A stretch of 64,000 bases of DNA from Flavobacteriaceae bacterium (GTDB lineage: Bacteria; Bacteroidota; Bacteroidia; Flavobacteriales; Flavobacteriaceae). This document shows, in pieces, positions 8,045 to 16,814 of the stretch. Each line of letters begins with the position of its first letter. Within the stretch, counting starts at the first letter, position 1. The DNA is taken from positions 16,700 to 80,699 of the forward strand of contig JAHEKV010000006.1 in assembly GCA_024638165.1 (NCBI GenBank), in the 5' to 3' direction. The notes under the pieces are model-generated. The model was not told the origin of the DNA and did no database searches. It was given only the letters and a program-made list of their open reading frames with translations. A program made the translations under genes and the position numbers.

Positions 8045-10855
8045 ATGAAAAACTTTTCTCTTTTTATATTAGTCTTCATCACTGCACTAAGCTTTGGGCA
8101 GTCTGTGATTACTGGTACCGTTATCGATGGAGATTTTAATGAACCACTAGCTTTTGCAAACGTGGTACTACGTGAACAAGGCTCGACTGAAACTGTTTCA
8201 GGAGCTATCACTGATTTTGAGGGAAAATATGTTTTCGAAGTGAATGGTCCTGGTCCTTATGAAATTGAATTTTCTTACCTCGGTTATGAAACTAAGGTAG
8301 TAAGTGAGATTAAAACCAAAGAGGGAGATGAGGTTGAGGTGAGTATTGTTCTTAATCCTCTAGCCAATGCTCTTGAAGAAGTGGTAGTGACAACAACTGT
8401 TCGCAAAAACAATGAGGCTTCGGTTCTTGCGATTCAAAAGGGCGCGGTTACTATGCTTGACGGTCTTTCGGCTCAGACCATGAAAAAATCGGGTGACGGA
8501 AACGTAGCTACAGCCATCAAACGTATTCCTGGTGTTTCGGTTCAAGGAGGGAAATTTGTTTACGTTCGAGGTTTGGGAGATCGTTATTCAAAAACCCTTT
8601 TAGGTGGTCTTGAGGTTCCGGGATTAGATCCTGATCGAAATACTTTACAATTAGATGTTTTTCCGACAAACCTTCTAGACAATTTATTGGTGAGTAAATC
8701 TGCAAGCTCTGATTTGCCTGCGGACTTTACAGGTGGCTTAGTTGATGTGCTATTGAAAGATTTTTCTACACTGCCTGAGTATACGCTTTCGGTTTCTACA
8801 GGATACAACTCGGCAACTAATTTTAAGAGCGCCCCAGGTCTGCCAGACTATTCATTAAATAGTTTATCATTCGATTCAGGTATTAATGACCTTCCATTCC
8901 CTTCTATTATTAATTTCCCAAGGCCTGTGAACATTGTAAATAATTTACAAGAACAGGTTCTAGTTTCTAGTACTAATGCTTTTACACGTCAGATGGGTGT
9001 TAGTAGAGAGAATAATCTTCTTGATTATAGCATCGGAGGCACGGCCTCGAATCAGTACAATATCAACGAAAAGATTGCAGTAGGCTACATTGCTTCGATG
9101 AATTATAAATACGACTCTGATTATTATTCAAATACTATAAATAGAAGTGTTGCTGTACGTAACGGAGCCCAAAAAGAATTTGATGCACAAGAGGGGGAAT
9201 TGGGTTCTATTCAAGCCATTGCGAGCGGATTATTTGGGGTTTCGCTGAAAACGGGAAGTTTCAAACATAAAGCTACTATTTTAGCTATTCGTAGCGGAGA
9301 GAGTAACGGTTTTGATGGGATAATCGAAGATTATATTGAGAACCCTTATTCAGGTGTAACCAATACGATGACCCATACGCAAAGAGAAATTTTAACGGTT
9401 CCTTTTTCAGGGATCTATCGACTAGGGGATAAACTCTCTTTTGACTGGAAAGTTGCTCCCTCCGTAGTCAAAGTTCGAGATATTGATTTCAGAAAATCAG
9501 TTTTTAACGTACTTCCAAATGGATCTCGAATTATTGACAATGCATCATCTGCACTTCCTCTTCGTTTGTGGAGAGACCTTGAAGAGTATGGTTTATCAGC
9601 TAAGGCAGATTTAAAATACAGCTTCAATTTTTTTGGTTCTGAGGGAAATAATCTGAAGGTCGGGTTCGCTTACAATAATAAAAGTCGTGATTTTGGAACA
9701 GACGTATTTTCTATTGGCTATCGAGGCTCTTCACTTGATCTTCAAGGAGACTACGACAATATCTTGAATCCTAATTTTATTTGGAATTCAGCGAAGGGAA
9801 CTGGGTCATTTGTTATTGGCGATTACCAGCCAACGAATCAGTATAAGGCTGAGAATACTACGATTGGGGGATATTTGTCGACTGAATTGCGCTTGTCAGA
9901 GAAATTGAAATCAATCTTAGGAGTTCGTTACGAGTCTTATAATATCTTATACTCAGGACAGGCTATTTCAGGGGAGATTTATAGAGATAGTGAGTTCATC
10001 GATGTGGCCGATATCTACCCTTCGGCAAACTTTATTTATTCGGTAAATGATCAGACCAATATTAGAGCGTCGTATTCGATGACCACAGCCCGACCAAGTT
10101 TTAAAGAGAATTCGGCGGCAAATATTTATGATCCAATTACCGAGCGATTCTTTGTCGGTAACATCGATCTTGTACCTACTTATGTGAATAATTATGACTT
10201 GCGATGGGAACACTATGGTGAAGAAAATCGCTTTATGGCACTAAGTGCTTTCTACAAGCAGTTTACAGATCCTATTGAAATCAACTATTACGATGTTACC
10301 ACTCCAAACACGTTAGTTGCGAGAAATACCCAAGAAGCAATTGTTTATGGTGTTGAACTAGAAATGAGAAATTCGATCTATTCGAATGATTTCTACAGGC
10401 TTTCTTATAATCTGAATACATCAATTATTGTCTCAGAGCTTGAAATGTCTCAAAATGAACTAGAGGCAAGAAAGTCAGTGGCTGGTGATCGTGAAATTGA
10501 TACCACTCGTCAATTGCAGGGGCAGTCTCCGTACCTGGTAAATGCAGGGGTAACCTATAATCTTTTTGACAAAGAATTTGAAGCAGGTTTATTTTATAAT
10601 GTGCAAGGGCGCGCGCTACAGGTTATTGGTGTGGGTCAATTCCCAGACGTTTTCACAGAACCCTTTCACAGTTTGAACTTTAATGCAAGCAAACGTTTTG
10701 GTGAGTCAAAAAACACAACACTTTCATTTAAAGCTGAGAACTTATTGAATGATTTAATCGAAAGTCGATTCGATTATTTCGGCAACAATGATTTTGTTTT
10801 CTCAAGTCTAGCTCCTGGGGTGAACGTATCGTTAGGGCTTTCGTTCCGTTTTTAA
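8045..10855 (+). CDS. TonB-dependent outer membrane receptor with N-terminal CarboxypepD_reg-like domain
   Basis: A 936-residue outer membrane transporter. A signal peptide (to about residue 18) is followed by a CarboxypepD_reg-like beta-sandwich (ITGTVIDGDFNEPLAFANVV, about 21-110). The plug domain (VATAIKRIPGVSVQGGKFVYVRGLGDRY, in two blocks at about 155-182) and a 22-strand barrel ending in the canonical terminal Phe (LGLSFRF) follow. It lacks a SusD partner, so it is not a standard Sus pair. Its neighbour is the beta-helix lipoprotein, and the PhoB/PhoR-like pair lies downstream beyond a terminator. The plug/CarboxypepD arrangement is typical of Bacteroidota receptors for oligosaccharides, phosphorus compounds or metals. 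The substrate is not evident from sequence. Confidence 0.92.
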   Translation: MKNFSLFILVFITALSFGQSVITGTVIDGDFNEPLAFANVVLREQGSTETVSGAITDFEGKYVFEVNGPGPYEIEFSYLGYETKVVSEIKTKEGDEVEVSIVLNPLANALEEVVVTTTVRKNNEASVLAIQKGAVTMLDGLSAQTMKKSGDGNVATAIKRIPGVSVQGGKFVYVRGLGDRYSKTLLGGLEVPGLDPDRNTLQLDVFPTNLLDNLLVSKSASSDLPADFTGGLVDVLLKDFSTLPEYTLSVSTGYNSATNFKSAPGLPDYSLNSLSFDSGINDLPFPSIINFPRPVNIVNNLQEQVLVSSTNAFTRQMGVSRENNLLDYSIGGTASNQYNINEKIAVGYIASMNYKYDSDYYSNTINRSVAVRNGAQKEFDAQEGELGSIQAIASGLFGVSLKTGSFKHKATILAIRSGESNGFDGIIEDYIENPYSGVTNTMTHTQREILTVPFSGIYRLGDKLSFDWKVAPSVVKVRDIDFRKSVFNVLPNGSRIIDNASSALPLRLWRDLEEYGLSAKADLKYSFNFFGSEGNNLKVGFAYNNKSRDFGTDVFSIGYRGSSLDLQGDYDNILNPNFIWNSAKGTGSFVIGDYQPTNQYKAENTTIGGYLSTELRLSEKLKSILGVRYESYNILYSGQAISGEIYRDSEFIDVADIYPSANFIYSVNDQTNIRASYSMTTARPSFKENSAANIYDPITERFFVGNIDLVPTYVNNYDLRWEHYGEENRFMALSAFYKQFTDPIEINYYDVTTPNTLVARNTQEAIVYGVELEMRNSIYSNDFYRLSYNLNTSIIVSELEMSQNELEARKSVAGDREIDTTRQLQGQSPYLVNAGVTYNLFDKEFEAGLFYNVQGRALQVIGVGQFPDVFTEPFHSLNFNASKRFGESKNTTLSFKAENLLNDLIESRFDYFGNNDFVFSSLAPGVNVSLGLSFRF

Positions 10856-10858
10856 TAT

Positions 10859-10888
10859 AAAAACCTGCCATTCAAGGCGGGTTTTTTT
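10859..10888 (+). terminator. Rho-independent terminator after the TonB receptor gene
   Basis: AAACCTGCC (10861-10869) pairs with GGCGGGTTT (10876-10884), with one G-U pair and a 6-base loop, and runs into seven T. It starts 4 bases after the stop codon and separates the receptor from the response regulator gene. Confidence 0.85.
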
Positions 10889-10927
10889 ATCTTTAGACTG
10901 TTAGGTGATCCCTAAGTATTTTACACC

Positions 10928-11614
10928 ATGAAAAAAGATGACATTCGAATACTTCTCGTTGATGATGAACAAGATATCCTTGAAATTGTAGGATATAATC
11001 TATCACAAGAAGGATATCAGGTTTATACAGCCAAAAATGGAGTTGAGGCCGTGGCTAAAGCCAAAAAGAAGAATCCTCATCTAGTGATCCTAGACGTTAT
11101 GATGCCTGAAATGGATGGAATCGAAGCTTGTGAAACCATCCGAAACACACCGGGATTAGAAAACACCATTATTACCTTCTTAACTGCCAGAGGAGAAGAT
11201 TACTCTCAGCTTGCTGGTTTTGAGGCTGGGGCAGATGATTACATACAAAAGCCTATCAAACCGAAGGTTTTGATGTCTAAGGTCAAGGCATTGCTACGTC
11301 GTCGCAAAGAAGAATCTTCTGAATCTGAAGGGTTACATACCGTAGGCAATCTAACGATCAATAGAGAAGAGTATAAAGTCATCAATAAGGGTGAAGAACT
11401 CATTTTACCTCGCAAAGAATTCGAATTATTGGCCCTATTAACTTCAAAGCCAGGTAAGGTATTTAAACGCGAATCTATTCTTGAAAAAGTTTGGGGTAGT
11501 GAAGTTGTTGTCGGGGGCAGAACCATCGATGTACATATTCGAAAGCTTCGAGAAAAGATCGGAGATGACCATTTTCAAACCGTTAAAGGGGTAGGTTATA
11601 AATTCGTAATTTAA
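10928..11614 (+). CDS. Response regulator, OmpR/PhoB family
   Basis: A 228-residue regulator. The receiver domain (about 1-125) has the acidic pocket VDDEQD, phospho-acceptor Asp56 in VILDVMMPEMDG, the Thr of FLTARGEDYS and Lys in YIQKPIK. A winged-helix DNA-binding domain (about 140-228) ends RTIDVHIRKLREKIG...VKGVGYKF. It forms an operon with the histidine kinase 8 bases downstream. In Bacteroidota this PhoB-like form with a membrane kinase of two helices is usually assigned to phosphate response. Assignment to PhoB rather than another OmpR member is inference. Confidence 0.9.
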   Translation: MKKDDIRILLVDDEQDILEIVGYNLSQEGYQVYTAKNGVEAVAKAKKKNPHLVILDVMMPEMDGIEACETIRNTPGLENTIITFLTARGEDYSQLAGFEAGADDYIQKPIKPKVLMSKVKALLRRRKEESSESEGLHTVGNLTINREEYKVINKGEELILPRKEFELLALLTSKPGKVFKRESILEKVWGSEVVVGGRTIDVHIRKLREKIGDDHFQTVKGVGYKFVI

Positions 11615-11622
11615 CGCCCTAG

Positions 11623-12714
11623 ATGGCGGCTAATTTAAAAAATGCGAATCCTTTTGTCCTGAGATATGCACTGTATGTCTCACTCGTTGTAACGGTTTTC
11701 GTCACTTCGCTGCTGTACATTTTAGGCCTGTCAGAACCTTTAATTATTCTTGCCTTTTTTGTTCTGTCATTAATTTCGAGTTTTTTGATTCTGAGGGTAG
11801 GTATTGAGAATTATGTCCTTAAACTCATTAAGGAAGTATACTCTGAAGTTTCATTGTTAGAAGGAATTCGGTTTACAGGCAGTAGTGTTTCGACCGATTT
11901 AGATTCGTTAACCTCTGATATCGAGAAGTTTGCTCGAGGAAAGAAAATAGAAATCGAGACACTTAAGATTCGAGAGGAGTATCGAAAAGATTTTTTGGGT
12001 AATGTGGCACATGAAATGAAGACCCCCTTGTTTACCATCCAAGGTTATATTCTGACGCTCTTAGATGGTGCTATGCAGGATAAAAAAGTGCGTAAAAAAT
12101 ACCTTGAACGAGCCAATAAAAGTGTAGATCGTCTCCTTTACATTGTCAAGGATCTAGACACCATTACCAGACTAGAGTCTGGATCACAGAAGCTTTATAT
12201 GCAGCCAATGGATATCGTTGAACTCATTGAAAGTGTTTTTGAAATGCTTGAAATGAAGGCTACGAAGAAGGATATCACACTGGTTTTTGATAAGGTTTAC
12301 GAACATTCGGTTTGGGTGAATGGCGATGCAGAGAAACTAGAACATGTTTTAAGTAATCTCATTGAGAATTCAATTAAGTATGGGCACCAAGGAGGTACTA
12401 CAGAGGTTACTATCGAAGATTTGACAGAGGATAAACTAATCATAAGAGTCACCGACAATGGAGACGGAATTGCTAAAGAGCATTTGCCACGACTCTTTGA
12501 ACGATTTTATCGAGTAGACAAGAGCGGGTCAAGGAAAGAAGGGGGCTCTGGTTTAGGTCTTTCAATTGTAAAGCATATCGTAGAAGCCCATGGTGAGCGA
12601 ATCTATGTAGAGAGTGAGCCTGGGGTAGGATCAGAATTCTCTTTTACGCTTCAAAAAACCGAAAACAGCTCATCGAAATCAACGGCTGAACTAAATGCTT
12701 CAAGCCCCGAATAG
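11623..12714 (+). CDS. Membrane sensor histidine kinase (PhoR-like)
   Basis: A 363-residue kinase. Two transmembrane helices (about residues 13-34 and 38-58) are separated by a very short loop, so there is no periplasmic sensor domain. A linker leads to the DHp domain with the phospho-acceptor His130 (GNVAHEMKTPLFTIQGY). The ATPase domain has NLIENSIKYG (N box), DNGDGIAKEH (G1) and GGSGLGLSIV (G2). The lack of an external sensor domain is typical of PhoR-like kinases that sense through partner proteins. It is encoded 8 bases after the response regulator. Its last 64 bases overlap the convergent glycosyltransferase gene. Confidence 0.9.
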   Translation: MAANLKNANPFVLRYALYVSLVVTVFVTSLLYILGLSEPLIILAFFVLSLISSFLILRVGIENYVLKLIKEVYSEVSLLEGIRFTGSSVSTDLDSLTSDIEKFARGKKIEIETLKIREEYRKDFLGNVAHEMKTPLFTIQGYILTLLDGAMQDKKVRKKYLERANKSVDRLLYIVKDLDTITRLESGSQKLYMQPMDIVELIESVFEMLEMKATKKDITLVFDKVYEHSVWVNGDAEKLEHVLSNLIENSIKYGHQGGTTEVTIEDLTEDKLIIRVTDNGDGIAKEHLPRLFERFYRVDKSGSRKEGGSGLGLSIVKHIVEAHGERIYVESEPGVGSEFSFTLQKTENSSSKSTAELNASSPE

Positions 12715-13712
12715 CTCGAGATACGCTCTAATTGGTCAAGACTAAATTCTTCTTGAGTAGAACTAGGAACAACCTTTAATTGGTCAAGTCTTTTGGCGAT
12801 ATGAACCTGTTCATATTGACCGGGTGTTGGAATAAAAAAAGCTTTCTTTCCTAGTTTAGCCAAATCCATAACGGTGGTATAACCCGATCTACATAAAATA
12901 AAATCACTGGCTTGAACACTTTGTGAAAGCTCTTCAGATCTCATGAAATTAACCTTGAGTATCGTTCCTGAATCAAGGGTTATTTCTTCTTGTGTTTGCT
13001 CTTTTTCGATCACTCCGCGAACCATTAGAATTTGACCACTAAAAGCTTGTAACTCTTCGGTCAATCGATTTTCAAGTAGGGTGCGTTGGGGCTCTGGTCC
13101 TGATAAGAGCACCATTAAATCATAAGCCTTCTTTGTCGACTTTTTTTCAAATCTACTTAGAGGGCCCATGTATTTGAGGTTTTGTGGTTTCTTGTCAAGA
13201 TGCCCCAGTTCCCCGGTTAAGTTGTTCTCTCCTTCAAAATCTGGCACCCATACTGCATCGTACTTTTTAAAGATTTGTTGATGCATCGCCGAGCTAATTT
13301 GTGTCGTGCTTCCTGAAAGTACACGAAGCTGATGGGTGATAAAGACGTTCGGAATGCCTTTTACATAAATACCTAGACGATTATCTGATATAATTCCGTC
13401 GGCATTCACCTCTTTAGCGATTTTTTCAATGGCCTTTCTTTCTTTACGCATCGCACTCAAAATTTTAGGAGAGTCTAAGATCATTTTGAGTTTGAAGAAT
13501 CGTCCGTCAGAAGCGTAGGTAATTTGGTAAGAGGGTAGTTCAAAATTCGCTAGTTCTGGAAATTCCTTGGTGAGTAGGCCTAGAGCAACACCGTCAGAGG
13601 CCAAGACTACCTCATAGTCTTTCTCTAATAGGGCTTTAATAATTGGAATGCATCGGGTTGAATGCCCGAGCCCCCAATTAAGAGGCGCTACCACTATCGT
13701 CTTTTTTTTCAT
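12651..13712 (-). CDS. Glycosyltransferase family protein (GT28/GT-B-like)
   Basis: A 353-residue GT-B type enzyme. The N-terminal half has VVAPLNWGLGHSTRCIPIIK, the glycine-rich acceptor loop with the conserved HSTR of MurG/MJ1255-like proteins. The C-terminal half has ILCRSGYTTVMDLAKLGKKA and a PGQYEQVHIAKRL nucleotide-sugar binding segment. A longer frame begins at 13760, but the ATG at 13712 starts the typical KKKTIVVAP strand. The neighbour is divergent trmB. The donor and acceptor are unknown. The 64-base convergent overlap with the kinase gene is unusually long. Confidence 0.8.
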   Translation of the reverse strand: MKKKTIVVAPLNWGLGHSTRCIPIIKALLEKDYEVVLASDGVALGLLTKEFPELANFELPSYQITYASDGRFFKLKMILDSPKILSAMRKERKAIEKIAKEVNADGIISDNRLGIYVKGIPNVFITHQLRVLSGSTTQISSAMHQQIFKKYDAVWVPDFEGENNLTGELGHLDKKPQNLKYMGPLSRFEKKSTKKAYDLMVLLSGPEPQRTLLENRLTEELQAFSGQILMVRGVIEKEQTQEEITLDSGTILKVNFMRSEELSQSVQASDFILCRSGYTTVMDLAKLGKKAFFIPTPGQYEQVHIAKRLDQLKVVPSSTQEEFSLDQLERISSYSGLEAFSSAVDFDELFSVF

Positions 13713-13733
13713 GGGTTTAGGGCGATATTGGGT

Positions 13734-13741
13734 TAGATTTG
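13734..13741 (+). promoter_or_regulatory. Bacteroidota -7 promoter element for trmB
   Basis: TAGATTTG matches TAnnTTTG exactly and ends 21 bases before the TTG start at 13763. Confidence 0.45.
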
Positions 13742-13762
13742 TAGGTTCAAAATAGATCAACC

Positions 13763-14428
13763 TTGGGTAGTAAAAATAAACTAAAACGCTTTAGAGATAA
13801 TGATTCTTTTGAGAATGTAATTCAACCTTCTCGAGAAGAAATTTTAGAAGGTTTCGAATTGAAAGGGACTTGGAATTCTATTTTTTCGAATTCAAATCCG
13901 ATCGTTTTAGAATTGGGCTGTGGTAAGGGAGAATACACCCTGGCACTCGCTGAACGTTACCCAGAAAAAAACTTTATCGGAATCGATATTAAAGGGGCTA
14001 GATTATGGAGGGGAGCGAAGACAGCTCTTGAAAACAAGCTGCCGAATATTCGCTTTTTAAGAACACATATTGAGCTGATCGATTTGATTTTTGATTTAGG
14101 TGAGGTTAGTGAAATTTGGATTACATTTCCAGATCCCCAGATCAAGTATAAACGCACGAAACATCGACTTACCAATAGGGAGTTCCTCGATCGTTATAAA
14201 AAGATTCTTGGAGGTGAAGGTTTGGTGCACCTTAAGACAGATAGCGAGTTTCTACACGGATACACTTTGGGCCTTCTACACGGACTAGGTAAAGAAATTG
14301 TATATTCGAACAACGACGTGTATAGGCAGTTGGGTAGCCCTTCAGTAGTAACTGAGGTTCAAACTTTTTATGAGAGCCAATATCTAGAAGTCGGTAAACC
14401 GATCACCTATGTGTCATTTAAAATCTAA
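13763..14428 (+). CDS. trmB: tRNA (guanine-N7-)-methyltransferase
   Basis: A 221-residue class I SAM-dependent methyltransferase that adds m7G46 to tRNA. VLELGCGKGEYTLALAERYPEKNF is the SAM-binding region (about residues 46-70 in two blocks). FLRTHIELID and the TrmB hallmark ITFPDPQIKYKRTKHRL follow, then REFLDRYKKIL and HLKTDSEFL. The start codon is TTG. A LysE-family gene follows after a 16-base gap on the same strand. Confidence 0.95.
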   Translation: MGSKNKLKRFRDNDSFENVIQPSREEILEGFELKGTWNSIFSNSNPIVLELGCGKGEYTLALAERYPEKNFIGIDIKGARLWRGAKTALENKLPNIRFLRTHIELIDLIFDLGEVSEIWITFPDPQIKYKRTKHRLTNREFLDRYKKILGGEGLVHLKTDSEFLHGYTLGLLHGLGKEIVYSNNDVYRQLGSPSVVTEVQTFYESQYLEVGKPITYVSFKI

Positions 14429-14444
14429 CTAATACTAAAGGCGG

Positions 14445-15068
14445 TTGCACTATATCACTCTTTTTGCTCTGACTTTTCTAGCCGCTGCTGTTGCTACATT
14501 GCCTCCGGGATTACTCAATATGAATGCCGCCAAAATCTCCGTAGAAAGAGGTAAGAAGTACGGAATTTATTTCTCCTTGGCTTGTTCGCTGGTCATCTTC
14601 GCCGAAGCTCTAGGCGCTGCTGTATTTTCAAAATTTCTATTCGAACATCCAGAAACAATCAATACTATTTTAATCGGAGCTCTTATCATTTTCCTCGTCC
14701 TCTTTTTCTATTTCTGGAAAAAGTCGAATAGGGATCTCACCAAACTTGTACCTTCTTCTTCTAATTCTTTTTTGAAAGGGATCAGTTTAGCGGCACTTAA
14801 TGTTCTTACCATTCCTTTTTATGCCGGGCTACACGCCGCATTTCGGAGCTCTAAAATTGCACGCCTAGCCACCTCTGAGACACTTGTTTTTGCGGCTGCG
14901 GCGCTATCAGGAACCTTCGTAGTTCTCTATGGTTATGCCTATGGGTTTGCAAAGATTTCGTTCGACGAACAGCGCTTTGAAAAGCGTTCGAATCGAATCA
15001 TCGCAGGCCTGATGTTGGTACTCCTAGTAATCACTTTTATTCGTTTATGGTTGAATTATGAGTGGTAG
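14445..15068 (+). CDS. LysE-family exporter
   Basis: A 207-residue membrane protein with five or six transmembrane helices. The N-terminal PPGLLNMNAAKISVERGKKYG carries the Pro-Gly motif and amphipathic loop of the LysE/RhtB superfamily, which export amino acids or other small metabolites. The start is a TTG codon directly preceded by AAAGGCGG, one of the few Shine-Dalgarno-like sites in the window. The end overlaps the next gene by 11 bases, implying coupling. The substrate is not predictable. Confidence 0.75.
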   Translation: MHYITLFALTFLAAAVATLPPGLLNMNAAKISVERGKKYGIYFSLACSLVIFAEALGAAVFSKFLFEHPETINTILIGALIIFLVLFFYFWKKSNRDLTKLVPSSSNSFLKGISLAALNVLTIPFYAGLHAAFRSSKIARLATSETLVFAAAALSGTFVVLYGYAYGFAKISFDEQRFEKRSNRIIAGLMLVLLVITFIRLWLNYEW

Positions 15069-15384
15069 TGATTTTTATGAGCGCGTCTATGAAGTCGCCA
15101 GACAGATTCCCGAAGGAAGAGTAACCTCTTACGGGGCAATCGCCAATTATTTAGGTCGCAGGGGCGGAGCCCGAATGGTCGGATACGCAATGAATTTATC
15201 TCACGACAAGGATGTACCCGCTCATCGAGTAGTGAATCGTATGGGAATGCTTACCGGGAAACATCACTTTCCTGGCACTAATTTGATGCAACAACTTCTT
15301 GAAAATGAAGGAGTTAAAATTTCAGATGACTGCGTAGTAGACTTTGATCGTCTTTTTTGGGATCCGTCAGAAATGCTTTTATAG
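15058..15384 (+). CDS. Alkyltransferase-like (ATL) DNA lesion-binding protein
   Basis: A 108-residue MGMT-superfamily protein. The HTH and Arg-finger region is GRVTSYGAIANYLG...ARMVGYAM. The active-site motif reads PAHRVV where alkyltransferases have PCHRV, so the alkyl-accepting Cys is missing (Ala at about residue 57). ATL proteins (E. coli YbaZ has PWHRV) bind O6-alkylguanine and flag it for nucleotide excision repair. That role is known for the family and inferred here. It overlaps the LysE-family gene by 11 bases. Confidence 0.88.
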   Translation: MSGSDFYERVYEVARQIPEGRVTSYGAIANYLGRRGGARMVGYAMNLSHDKDVPAHRVVNRMGMLTGKHHFPGTNLMQQLLENEGVKISDDCVVDFDRLFWDPSEMLL

Positions 15385-15399
15385 CCTTTGTTATCTGCG

Positions 15400-15407
15400 T
15401 ATCTTTG
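15400..15407 (+). promoter_or_regulatory. Bacteroidota -7 promoter element for the mrp operon
   Basis: TATCTTTG matches TAnnTTTG exactly and ends 18 bases before the ATG at 15426. Confidence 0.5.
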
Positions 15408-15425
15408 TAGTAGAAATGCAGATCT

Positions 15426-16565
15426 ATGACAAAGAGTGAAATTCTGAAAGCTTTAAGTACTATTAGCGCACCCGGCGAAGGCCAGAATCTAGTTGAGAGT
15501 GGAGCGATAAAAAATGTACAAGTATTCGGCGATGAGGTCGTGGTGGATGTAACGATTAATAATCCTAGTCTGCAAGCAAAGAAGAAAACAGAAGTTTCTA
15601 TTCTTCAGGTGATCCACGCCGAAGTTCATCCTAAAGCTAAAATCAAGGTGAATATTTCGGTGGAGGCCCCAGAGAAAGCACCAAACTCTAATCTGATCAA
15701 AGGCAAGCCAATACCCGGGATAAAAAACATTATTGCCGTAGCCTCTGGCAAAGGAGGAGTCGGTAAGTCTACGGTTACAGCAAATCTTGCCGTTTCATTG
15801 GCTAAAATGGGATTTGAAGTAGGTCTTTTAGATGCAGATATTTATGGTCCTTCTCAGCCACTGATGTTTGATGTTGAAAATGAGAAGCCGTTAGCCATTG
15901 ATGTTGATGGAAAATCTAAAATGAAGCCTGTTTCTAACTATGGAGTGAAACTTCTCTCGATAGGTTTCTTTACCGAAAAAGATCAGGCTGTAATTTGGAG
16001 AGGGCCGATGGCAGCTAAAGCACTGAATCAGATGATTTTTGATGCGCATTGGGGTGAGCTCGATTTTTTAATTGTCGATTTGCCTCCCGGCACAGGAGAT
16101 ATTCACTTGAGTATCATGCAGTCATTACCCATTACTGGAGCGGTAGTAGTGAGTACCCCTCAAGAAGTGGCTTTAACTGACGCTCGTAAAGGGATTGCCA
16201 TGTTTGCCCAAGACTCCATTCAGGTACCGGTACTCGGTATTATAGAGAACATGTCTTATTTCACTCCTGCAGAATTGCCAGAAAACAAATACTATATATT
16301 TGGTGAGGGAGGTGCAAAGCATTTGGCAGAACGAATGGGTGTAGCTCTTCTGGGTGAAATCCCTCTCGTTCAGAGCGTGAGAGAAGCAGGTGATGTTGGT
16401 CGACCAGCTGCCCTGCAAGATCATACGCCTGTATCAGAGGCTTTCAAATCTTTAACTAAAGAAGTCGTTTCAGAGTTGGTGAAAAGAAACGAAACACTTC
16501 CGCCTACCGAGGCAATACGAATTACAACCATGGCAGGATGTTCTGCCGTTAAACCAAAGCGCTGA
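15426..16565 (+). CDS. Mrp/ApbC-type iron-sulfur cluster carrier ATPase
   Basis: A 379-residue fusion: an N-terminal MIP18/DUF59-like domain (residues about 1-85) and a ParA/MinD-type P-loop domain. The latter has the deviant Walker A SGKGGVGKST (107-116), DADIYGPSQP and LIVDLPPGTGD. These scaffold/carrier proteins load Fe-S clusters onto client proteins. The usual CxxC after the MSYF motif is replaced by TPAELPENKYYIFGEGG, as in other Bacteroidota. The stop overlaps the start of the Nfu gene, and a ferredoxin reductase and ferredoxin follow. Confidence 0.92.
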   Translation: MTKSEILKALSTISAPGEGQNLVESGAIKNVQVFGDEVVVDVTINNPSLQAKKKTEVSILQVIHAEVHPKAKIKVNISVEAPEKAPNSNLIKGKPIPGIKNIIAVASGKGGVGKSTVTANLAVSLAKMGFEVGLLDADIYGPSQPLMFDVENEKPLAIDVDGKSKMKPVSNYGVKLLSIGFFTEKDQAVIWRGPMAAKALNQMIFDAHWGELDFLIVDLPPGTGDIHLSIMQSLPITGAVVVSTPQEVALTDARKGIAMFAQDSIQVPVLGIIENMSYFTPAELPENKYYIFGEGGAKHLAERMGVALLGEIPLVQSVREAGDVGRPAALQDHTPVSEAFKSLTKEVVSELVKRNETLPPTEAIRITTMAGCSAVKPKR

Positions 16566-16804
16566 TGACAGCAAATGAACTAAAGGAAAAGGTTGAAGCA
16601 GCTCTAGCAGAAATTCGACCCTTTCTTCAAAGCGATGGAGGAGATATTTCTCTGGTTTCTATTGACAACGGAACCTCAGTCAAGGTTCGACTAGAAGGAA
16701 ATTGCGTGGGCTGTTCCATCAACCAGATGACCCTGAAAAGTGGGGTTGAGATGACTATCAAGAAGTTTGCTCCTCAAATTGAGGAGGTTATTAATATCGC
16801 CTAG
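16565..16804 (+). CDS. NifU C-terminal domain (Nfu) Fe-S scaffold protein
   Basis: A 79-residue protein consisting only of the NifU_C domain. SDGGDISLVSIDNG is followed by the cluster-binding CVGC (about residues 47-50) in GNCVGCSINQMTLK. It receives or delivers a 4Fe-4S cluster. Its start is coupled to the mrp stop (TGATG), so carrier ATPase and scaffold are made together. Confidence 0.92.
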   Translation: MTANELKEKVEAALAEIRPFLQSDGGDISLVSIDNGTSVKVRLEGNCVGCSINQMTLKSGVEMTIKKFAPQIEEVINIA

Positions 16805-16814
16805 AATAAAAACC

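Noticed and set aside
8045..10855. SusC assignment for the TonB receptor
   Set aside because: The partner is a beta-helix lipoprotein, not a SusD-like protein, so a Sus glycan pair is not supported.
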